A DNA stretch of 49,420 nt from Flavobacteriaceae bacterium UBA6231. GTDB taxonomy: Bacteria > Bacteroidota > Bacteroidia > Flavobacteriales > Flavobacteriaceae. This document shows positions 44,001 to 49,420 of this stretch, one piece after another. Position 1 is the stretch's first letter. The number at the start of each line of letters is the position of its first letter. A model generated the notes under the pieces. The model ran no database searches. It worked only from the letters and a program-made list of their open reading frames with translations, and was not told where the DNA came from. The DNA is taken from the NCBI GenBank assembly GCA_002441545.1, contig DJWL01000043.1, forward strand, positions 1-49,420, in the 5' to 3' direction. Both the position numbers and the translations under genes were made by a program.

Positions 44001-44405
44001 TCATCTAGTAATAAAGTTTTTAACCATTGTTACGATTTCGTTGGCAATTGTATTTTCGGCATTTCTTAACCAATTTAAATAATCTTCAAGGTTGTTTAAG
44101 GCATCTTTGTTTTTTATGACGGTGAACCCAAACTTATATTCCTCAAAAAAACGTTCTTCGATGGTTGTTTCAAGAATTTTAAAAATGTTTTGATGCCTGT
44201 CGTCCAAACGTATCCTGTTAAACAGGGTATCAACGGTTTTATGATCACCCTCCAAAACCTGCAAAAAATTATTGCTTTTATGTATTAGCACACCGGTTAT
44301 TTGGTTTTTAGCATTATTTATTTTTGCTTTTCGAAACAATTCTTTAAGGTCACTAAACGAGTTATCTAAATTAGAATCACTGATATAGCAGATTGTTTTT
44401 ATCAT
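44001..44405 (-). CDS. BLUF-domain blue-light photoreceptor
   Basis: A 134-residue stand-alone flavin (FAD) photoreceptor. The BLUF signature is complete: Tyr7 (ICYIS), Asn31 (INNAKNQITGVLI) and Gln49 (FLQVLEGD), with spacing of 24 and 18 residues identical to Tyr21, Asn45 and Gln63 of AppA. RIRLDDRHQNIFKIL follows, and residues 100-134 form the C-terminal cap helices. There is no fused output domain, so it must signal through a partner, as AppA-like and short BLUF proteins do. It sits between rpe and rpoD on the minus strand. A TTGAC-N4-GTCAA dyad lies 74-87 nt upstream. Confidence 0.93.
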   Translation of the reverse strand: MIKTICYISDSNLDNSFSDLKELFRKAKINNAKNQITGVLIHKSNNFLQVLEGDHKTVDTLFNRIRLDDRHQNIFKILETTIEERFFEEYKFGFTVIKNKDALNNLEDYLNWLRNAENTIANEIVTMVKNFITR

Positions 44406-44477
44406 TTTGCATTACTTAATAAAGTTAACAATAAATATGTAGGCCTTTTTCTACTAAGATAGAAAAAATATATATAA

Positions 44478-44493
44478 ATTGACATTTGTCAAT
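44478..44493. promoter_or_regulatory. operator-like dyad upstream of the BLUF gene
   Basis: ATTGACA-TT-TGTCAAT, a perfect 7-bp inverted repeat with 2-nt centre. Read as TTGAC-N4-GTCAA it has the form of a CRP/FNR-family binding site. It lies between the rpoD terminator and the BLUF start and is followed on the minus strand by TATCTTAG, a poor -7 element, about 34 nt downstream. No T-run follows on either strand, so it is not a terminator. Confidence 0.45.
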
Positions 44494-44534
44494 ATAAATT
44501 TCATGATTAAATCCTTGAATAAAGAAAAGATTAT

Positions 44535-44569
44535 AAAAAAAACAAACCCTCGGTAATCAGCCGAGGGTT
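44535..44569 (-). terminator. terminator of rpoD
   Basis: AACCCTCGG (44545-44553) and CCGAGGGTT (44561-44569) form a 9-bp stem with a 7-nt loop. On the minus strand it is followed by TGTTTTTTTT. It lies 70 nt after the rpoD stop. Confidence 0.88.
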
Positions 44570-44639
44570 CTTTCATCAATCAAAAAACGAACAGTTATGT
44601 GTAACTGTTTGTAACGGTAATTTAGTCGTAAAAAATTAA

Positions 44640-45503
44640 TTAACCTAAATAAGTTTTTAAAATTTTACTTCTAGAAGTATGTTTTAATCGTCTAATGGCC
44701 TTTTCCTTAATTTGGCGAACACGTTCACGGGTTAGGTCAAATGTCTCGCCAATCTCTTCAAGGGTCATAGGGTGTTGGTTTCCTAAACCAAAATATAGGC
44801 GAATCACGTCCGCTTCACGAGGCGTAAGCGTTTCTAAAGCTCTTTCAATCTCGGTGCGTAACGATTCATGCAATAACTCTCTGTCTGGGTTTGGAGATTC
44901 TCCACTATTTAAAACATCGTATAAGTTTGAATCTTCACCTTCTACTAATGGAGCATCCATACTTACGTGACGACCGGAATTTTTCATAGACTCCTTAACA
45001 TCGTTAATGGTCATGTCTAACTCTTTTGCAATTTCTTCAGCACTTGGTGGACGCTCGTGAGATTGTTCTAAAAAGGCGAATGTTTTATTGATTTTATTAA
45101 TAGAGCCAATTTTGTTTAAAGGTAAACGTACAATACGAGATTGTTCAGCCAATGCCTGAAGAATGGATTGACGAATCCACCAAACAGCATATGAAATGAA
45201 TTTAAACCCACGAGTTTCATCAAAACGTTGAGCTGCTTTAATTAAACCTAAATTTCCTTCGTTAATTAAATCTGGTAACGTTAAACCTTGGTTTTGGTAT
45301 TGCTTCGCTACCGAAACTACAAAACGTAAATTAGCTTTTGTCAACTTCTCTAAGGCGGCTTGGTCACCGGCCTTGATTCGCTGTGCTAATTCTACTTCTT
45401 CGTCTGCGGTAATTAAGTCAACTTTTCCAATTTCTTGAAGATATTTGTCTAACGAGGCAGTTTCTCTATTGGTTACCTGCTTCGTAATTTTAAGTTGTCT
45501 CAT
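44640..45503 (-). CDS. rpoD: primary RNA polymerase sigma factor
   Basis: The housekeeping sigma factor, 287 residues, the short Bacteroidota type that lacks region 1.1 and the large non-conserved region of E. coli sigma-70. Region 1.2 is at about 16-50 (DKYLQEIGKVDLITADEEVELA). Region 2 follows (NLRFVVSVAKQYQNQGLTLPDLINEGNLGLIKA and FKFISYAVWWIRQSI). Region 3 contains RPPSAEEIAKELD. Region 4 has LTPREADVIRLYFGL and the helix-turn-helix TLEEIGETFDLTRERVRQIKEKA. Sigma factors of this type read TTTG/TAnnTTTG promoters, the boxes seen in this window. The gene is monocistronic by its terminator and has an unusually good Shine-Dalgarno site. Confidence 0.97.
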   Translation of the reverse strand: MRQLKITKQVTNRETASLDKYLQEIGKVDLITADEEVELAQRIKAGDQAALEKLTKANLRFVVSVAKQYQNQGLTLPDLINEGNLGLIKAAQRFDETRGFKFISYAVWWIRQSILQALAEQSRIVRLPLNKIGSINKINKTFAFLEQSHERPPSAEEIAKELDMTINDVKESMKNSGRHVSMDAPLVEGEDSNLYDVLNSGESPNPDRELLHESLRTEIERALETLTPREADVIRLYFGLGNQHPMTLEEIGETFDLTRERVRQIKEKAIRRLKHTSRSKILKTYLG

Positions 45504-45510
45504 CTAATGT

Positions 45511-45516
45511 TCTCCT
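45511..45516 (-). promoter_or_regulatory. rpoD: strong Shine-Dalgarno site of rpoD
   Basis: On the minus strand AGGAGA, with 7 nt to the ATG at 45503. Most genes in this window have no such site, in line with the weak use of Shine-Dalgarno pairing in Flavobacteriia, so this canonical site stands out and fixes the rpoD start. Confidence 0.7.
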
Positions 45517-45585
45517 GTAATGTTTTATGTGAATTTTATTTACTATGTAGTTATACGTAATAAAGATTGTTTTTGTTACAAGAAA

Positions 45586-45966
45586 TTAAATTTTTATTAA
45601 ATTTTTATTGTTTAAATTAAGTTCGTTCATCATTTCATTGGTGAACTTATAATGGCCTTTGGTTGTAATTATTCTGAATTTATAAGATTTTAAATTACTT
45701 AATGCATTTAAAAATAACCATTTAGATTTTAATAGCTTTGGTTTTTCTGATTTTAAACTAAGCTCAAAATAATGTTTTTGTCCTTCTTTTTCAGCAACTA
45801 TGTCTGGAGTAATATTAATATCACTTCCTACTTTGCTAAAAGATTTAGGCGTCTCATAACCTTCTGTATCCGCTCTAATGTTTTCGTAACCTCTTTTTTC
45901 AAGATAGTCTACCGATTCGTTTAAAATATCTGAATATTTTTCTTTGTCTGTATAAGTCATTCTCAT
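45586..45966 (-). CDS. conserved unknown protein, possible PD-(D/E)xK-like fold
   Basis: The 126-residue soluble protein starts at the ATG at 45966 (MRMTYTDKEKYSD). The frame also opens at 46005 with 13 unlikely residues. It contains GYENIRADTEGYETPKSF, then P54-D55 in ITPDIVAEKEGQ, a beta strand with E68-L-S70-L-K72 (HYFELSLKSEK), and KSKWLFLNALSNLK followed by RIITTKGHYKFT. The PD followed 13 residues later by E-x-S with Lys two further on recalls the PD-(D/E)xK nuclease core, but the final Lys is displaced, so activity is uncertain. It lies between rpoD and a broken HTH regulator. The fold call is inference. Confidence 0.6.
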   Translation of the reverse strand: MRMTYTDKEKYSDILNESVDYLEKRGYENIRADTEGYETPKSFSKVGSDINITPDIVAEKEGQKHYFELSLKSEKPKLLKSKWLFLNALSNLKSYKFRIITTKGHYKFTNEMMNELNLNNKNLIKI

Positions 45967-46027
45967 AATATAATGAAAATGAGGAGAAAAGCAAGTTTTT
46001 AACAAGGTTTAACTTTTGATTTAATTT

Positions 46028-47028
46028 TTACTCAAAATCAAAAGTGTCATTGTCTAATATAATCCGGTTTCTTAATCTATTAATTTTTTGATGCATTCTA
46101 TTAAAAAATAGTGACCTGTCTTTTTCGCCTGCATTAACTAATAGTTTAGAAATACTCATTTGTTTTTCAAAAAACTCATACATAAGTTCGCAAGTTGGCT
46201 GATGTTCAATTTTAAAATAGCTAATTACAGTAAAAGGTGTAAAGAAGACTTTTTGATAGGGTGTTTTTACCATAATTGTATTACTCATTGTATGAATATC
46301 ATTAATGTATAAATTATAAATTGCTTTGTTTTTTGAACCAAATAAGCATTGTTGAATAGCTTGTTTTTCAATTAGATGAATTACATCTTCAATATCATTA
46401 CAAATAAGTAATGCTAATTCTTTTGATAGTGCTCCAGATTCAAAATAATATAATACTTGCTGTAATGTACCATTAATTGTGGTATTGTTCCAAATCTCTG
46501 TAATGTTTATATCTTTATAAACTTCACCTAATTTAAAAGCACTTTCAAGTAGTGAATCTGGTACGTTTTTTATAAAATCATCAAAAGACACCTTGTTTTT
46601 TGTCATGGATGTGTCAACATCTTTTAGCCATACGTAAATTTTATAACGTGATAGAAATGAATCTTTTAGTGTGTGAAATAGTGGGATGTCTTTAGCTGAA
46701 TATATTTAGAAGCACTTTTTAACTTAGTTAAAGGTAAAACATTGTTAAGTGATTGATTTAACCACATTTCAAGACCTTTTTTGTCATGAATAGGAGGTGA
46801 TAATTCAGTAAGAATTGAGTTTTGATTACCAACTTCAAACAAATTATTTAATGAAATTTTATAGTGTTTGGCTAGTTTAACCCCTTCCTCTAGGGTAAGA
46901 CTTGTTTTTGAGTTAATACGTCTATATGCGGCATCATAGCCTATATCTAAAACATCAGCTATTTCTTCTACAAATGAAGAGTTATTTTGAGATTTTGACT
47001 TTAAGTACTGTATAAATTGCTCTTGCAT
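46028..47028 (-). pseudogene. HTH transcriptional regulator broken by a frameshift
   Basis: Two minus-strand ORFs make one protein. The first part (47028 to a stop at 46666) encodes an N-terminal helix-turn-helix: FVEEIADVLDIGYDAAYRRINS, then LTLEEGVKLAKHYKISLNNLF. The second frame is open from 46705 to the stop at 46028 and begins IYSAKDIPLFHTL, then SRYKIYVWLKDVDTS before the first ATG at 46606. That upstream stretch is clearly coding in type, so the true junction lies near 46666-46710. The total length (1001 nt) is one base short of 334 codons, which points to a single-base loss. Intact, it would be a 333-residue Bacteroidota regulator with a helical sensor-like C-terminus. It may be a real mutation or a base-calling error. 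It is divergent from the 47203 gene. Confidence 0.75.
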
Positions 47029-47202
47029 TTTTTGAGAATTTACAAGTAGGTTTTTGGAAAACTTTGTGAAATTTAAGAAAAATAATTCTAATTATCTGTG
47101 TTTTAGTCAAATGGTTGTCAAATATTGCAAAGTACATTTACTAAGCTAACCAATCGTGTTGTTTAATAGATATAAACCTCATGATTTTAAAAACAATAAA
47201 TC

Positions 47203-47976
47203 ATGAAAACTCTAGCCAAATTATTAATAATAGTATTAATGCTTATTTTGAGTTCATGTGGAGTTAAAAGAGTTTATACAACGGCATCCTATGGATCATT
47301 GAAATCTTACACAGAAAAAGCTCATTATAATAATGAAAAATCGTCTTCATTTTATGTTGCTGGAGACATAAGTTTTGGAAAACATGAACAAGAAAGTGAA
47401 AATTTTAATGATAAAACAACTTTGGCTGCTTTTAGTATATACCAAAGTATTACTGATAAGCACTATAATTTTTATTATGGACTAGGATCTGGTTTTGGCA
47501 CATATAGATTTACAAAAGGATTCGAAGACCTTATTGAGGACAAAGAGAAAAAGAATTTTTACAACCTGAATTTTAAAACAGGAATTAACTATACTATGCC
47601 CAGACGGGTTATTGATTATAGATTTATTGGTTTGGAAATAGCCTATCACAATGAGTTTGGGACATATCAAAATAAATTGTCCGACCTGCTAAAATCCAAT
47701 AATTCTGAATTGTTGATTGTGAATGATAAATCCTTGCTTTCCTTTAATTTATACTCAGAATATGTATTTAAATTCTCTGAAAAGGATGCTCTTACCATAG
47801 GTTTTTATTTTGGAGATTTAATCAATCATAAAAAAGTAGAAGCTTATGATTATTCAACAGGTTTTAGTGGGATTACAACTAGCCTAAGGCTAAATAAATA
47901 TAGCATTAGTTTTGTGACCGAATCTGTTCAAGGAAAAACAAGATCTTCTAAAATTGGACTAACCTATAAGCTTTAA
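47203..47976 (+). CDS. exported lipoprotein with beta-barrel-like body, unknown
   Basis: The 257-residue product has a lipoprotein signal: basic start, LLIIVLMLIL core and the lipobox LSSC (Cys19). The body has alternating aromatic strands typical of an outer-membrane barrel: FYVAGDISFGKH, NFYYGLGSGFGTYRF, FIGLEIAYHNEFGTYQ and ALTIGFYFGDLIN, ending in a strand SSKIGLTYKL. A barrel with a lipid anchor is unusual but known among Bacteroidota. It is divergent from the broken HTH regulator, 174 nt apart, and followed after 35 nt by another exported protein, so the two are likely one transcript. Function unknown. Confidence 0.7.
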   Translation: MKTLAKLLIIVLMLILSSCGVKRVYTTASYGSLKSYTEKAHYNNEKSSSFYVAGDISFGKHEQESENFNDKTTLAAFSIYQSITDKHYNFYYGLGSGFGTYRFTKGFEDLIEDKEKKNFYNLNFKTGINYTMPRRVIDYRFIGLEIAYHNEFGTYQNKLSDLLKSNNSELLIVNDKSLLSFNLYSEYVFKFSEKDALTIGFYFGDLINHKKVEAYDYSTGFSGITTSLRLNKYSISFVTESVQGKTRSSKIGLTYKL

Positions 47977-48011
47977 TAAAATTAATTACAATAACTAATC
48001 AATTAAATATT

Positions 48012-48524
48012 ATGAAAGTACTAAAAAAACAAATCAGATTAATGTCTTTGGTCATAGCTTTGATATTTAGCATTGCTACTAATGCCCAAAATGAAGAAAA
48101 AAAGCATGACGTATACCTTAGGGTTTATAATTTGATAGGCAAGAAAATAAACAAGGGATCACTTATTTTTATTAATGACTCACTTCTTGGATTAAAAGAC
48201 GGTAGTAAACAGGCGAATATAAGTTTGCGAGAAATTGGTTTTATAAAAACAAAACGATCAGTAGGTAATAATATGCTTATTAGTGCTGCATCTGGAGCTA
48301 CTTTAGGAGCTATCATAGGAGTGTCAACAGCGGATCCAGATTCCTTTCTTGGATATTCTGCAGGTGAGGGCGCATTAGGATTTGGTGCAATAGGAGCTCT
48401 AGGAGGCGCAGCTATAGGAGGAATATCAATAGCTTTTAAAAATTCTGAAACATATATAATTGAAGGAGATTTAGTGAAATGGAAAATATTTAAAGAAATG
48501 ATAGAAAAGACTAGACTCCATTAA
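48012..48524 (+). CDS. exported protein with glycine-zipper helices, unknown
   Basis: The 170-residue product has a signal peptide (1-25, cleavage near TNAQ). A small beta-rich domain covers about 31-83 (DVYLRVYNLIGKKINKGSL, then the IFINDSLLGLKDG segment and ISLREIGFIKTKR). Two Gly/Ala-rich helices with GxxxG zippers cover about 87-140, for example ASGATLGAIIGVS, and GALGFGAIGALGGAAIGGIS. A C-terminal strand-helix follows (YIIEGDLVKWKIFKEMIEK). The zipper helices suggest membrane insertion or tight packing. It follows the 47203 lipoprotein gene and shares its strand. I recognise the general type from Bacteroidota genomes, but no name. Confidence 0.7.
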   Translation: MKVLKKQIRLMSLVIALIFSIATNAQNEEKKHDVYLRVYNLIGKKINKGSLIFINDSLLGLKDGSKQANISLREIGFIKTKRSVGNNMLISAASGATLGAIIGVSTADPDSFLGYSAGEGALGFGAIGALGGAAIGGISIAFKNSETYIIEGDLVKWKIFKEMIEKTRLH

Positions 48525-48580
48525 TATTTAATTAAAATTTAAATTATACAATCTAATTAAAGGCAATACTTTATTAGAAT

Positions 48581-48610
48581 AAAAAAACCGCTTCAAATTT
48601 TGAAGCGGTT
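48581..48610 (-). terminator. terminator of pnp
   Basis: AACCGCTTCAAA (48586-48597) and TTTGAAGCGGTT (48599-48610) are perfectly complementary around one base, giving a stem of about 10 bp with a short loop. On the minus strand it runs into TTTTT (from the A-run at 48581-48585). It lies 22 nt after the pnp stop and may also serve the plus-strand 48012 gene. Confidence 0.85.
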
Positions 48611-48632
48611 AAATATTTTTTATAAAAAGAAA

Positions 48633-49420
48633 TTAATCTTCTTTTTTATCTTCTCTAGGTCTTCTGTCATCACGACGGTCATCTCTGCGATTATCACGTC
48701 CACGATTATCTCTACCTCTGTTGTTATCACGTCCACCACGATCATTGTTTTCTCTTGGTGGTCTAGCAACATAACCTTCTGGTTTATCTAATAAAGCTTT
48801 ACGAGATACTTTTTCTTTGCGAGTTTTTGGATCAACTCCAAAATACTTAACATTAAAAACATCACCCATATTAACCACATCAGAAACATTTTCAGTACGC
48901 TCCCATGCTAATTCAGATACGTGTAATAAAACCTCATTACCTGGGGCTTGAGTATATTCAACTACAGCTCCAAAATCTAACATTTTAATTACTTTTACTT
49001 CATATGTTCCACCAACTTCTGGTTTAAACATTAATGAATCAATTTTAGCTAATACAGCATCAATACCGGCTTGATCTGTTCCTAAAATTTCAACAATACC
49101 TTCTTCGGTAATTGGATCTTCATTAATTACTATAGTTGTTTTAGTAGCTTTTTGTAATTCTTGAATTACTTTTCCACCTGGACCAATTAAAGCTCCAATA
49201 AACGCATTAGGAATAACACGTGTTATCATTTTTGGCGCATGTGGTTTAACACCTGCATTTGGTTGAGCAATGGTATCAGTTAGTTTCTTTAAAATATGTA
49301 AACGTCCTTCACGAGCTTGTTTTAATGCATTTACTAAAATTTCATAAGAAAGCCCTTTGATTTTAATGTCCATTTGGCACGCAGTAATTCCATCTGCAGT
49401 TCCAGTTACTTTAAAGTCCA
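48633..49420 (-). CDS. pnp: polyribonucleotide nucleotidyltransferase, 3' part
   Basis: The 3'-5' phosphorolytic RNA nuclease of the degradosome-like machinery. Only the C-terminal 262 residues are present; the gene runs off the right edge, and the reading frame is open through it (DFKVTGTADGITACQMDIK continues before the in-frame Met at 49373). The end of the second RNase PH domain is followed by the KH domain (VIPNAFIGALIGPGGKVIQEL), the S1 domain (GGTYEVKVIKMLDFGAVVE, then VLLHVSELAWER), and a disordered tail of about 43 residues rich in Arg, Asp, Asn and Gly (DRGGRDNNRGRDNRGRDN). Such a tail is common in Bacteroidota PNPases and probably binds RNA. Confidence 0.96.
   Translation of the reverse strand, partial: DFKVTGTADGITACQMDIKIKGLSYEILVNALKQAREGRLHILKKLTDTIAQPNAGVKPHAPKMITRVIPNAFIGALIGPGGKVIQELQKATKTTIVINEDPITEEGIVEILGTDQAGIDAVLAKIDSLMFKPEVGGTYEVKVIKMLDFGAVVEYTQAPGNEVLLHVSELAWERTENVSDVVNMGDVFNVKYFGVDPKTRKEKVSRKALLDKPEGYVARPPRENNDRGGRDNNRGRDNRGRDNRRDDRRDDRRPREDKKED

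Noticed and set aside
46666..46710. Programmed ribosomal frameshift in the HTH regulator
   Set aside because: No slippery heptamer followed by a stem-loop was seen at the junction; a one-base loss or read error explains it more simply.
48600..48791. Plus-strand Thr/Ile/Ser-rich ORF opposite the end of pnp
   Set aside because: It is the reverse of the Arg/Asp repeat codons of the PNPase tail; low complexity explains it.
1..49420. CRISPR arrays, insertion sequences, toxin-antitoxin or restriction systems
   Set aside because: I found no regularly spaced repeats, transposase motifs or defence-gene pairs on either strand.

Overview
The window is about 49 kb of AT-rich chromosome from a Bacteroidota bacterium, most likely a member of the Flavobacteriaceae. 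Several things point there. The housekeeping sigma factor is of the short 287-residue type. FtsZ has a very long C-terminal extension. The gene order coaX - OMP - TPR - lptC - CNNM/CBS - ppiD is typical. A GYDIA-family GHMP kinase sits next to class II HMG-CoA reductase. The division/cell-wall cluster runs mraZ to ftsZ without murF. Several intergenic regions carry the Bacteroidota promoter element TAnnTTTG. Coding density is high and most of the window is conserved core genome.

Layout. 1-600: a decayed small lipoprotein-like gene, a strong terminator and tRNA-Phe (minus). 775-8588 (+): type III pantothenate kinase, an outer-membrane protein, a TPR protein, LptC, a small membrane protein, a CNNM/CBS protein and a PpiD-type foldase. 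8639-10875 (-): two mevalonate-pathway genes. 11145-15174 (+): two tandem POT peptide transporters and a periplasmic thioredoxin-like protein. 15179-19999 (-): a likely operon surE - small membrane protein - lpxB - NlpC/P60 lipoprotein - comEC. 20212-22362 (+): a Tsp/Prc-like protease. 22537-25172 (-): alpha/beta hydrolase, engB and a PHP-domain lipoprotein. 25470-40955 (+): the dcw cluster mraZ-rsmH-ftsL-ftsI-murE-mraY-murD-ftsW-murG-murC-ftsQ-ftsA-ftsZ, preceded by three GTGGTA boxes at exact 10-bp spacing that look like the MraZ operator, and closed by a strong terminator. 41108-42744 (+): a YqeY protein, tRNA-Arg(UCG) and an M90-like peptidase. 42771-45966 (-): a small unknown gene, rpe, a BLUF blue-light sensor, rpoD and an unknown conserved protein with a possible PD-(D/E)xK core. 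46028-47028 (-): an HTH regulator broken by one frameshift, divergent from two unknown exported proteins (47203-48524, +). 48633-49420 (-): the 3' part of pnp, cut by the window end.

How they work together. Most genes serve envelope construction: peptidoglycan precursors and septation (dcw), lipid A and LPS (lpxB, lptC), envelope protein quality control (ppiD, tsp) and a cell-wall hydrolase. The rest cover CoA and isoprenoid synthesis, translation, and RNA metabolism.

I see no CRISPR array, insertion sequence, prophage or obvious multi-gene defence system. The least explained parts are the decayed gene at the left edge, the 45.6-48.5 kb block of unknown genes around the broken regulator, the operator-like dyad upstream of the BLUF gene, and a terminator-shaped hairpin inside the lptC signal-peptide codons.
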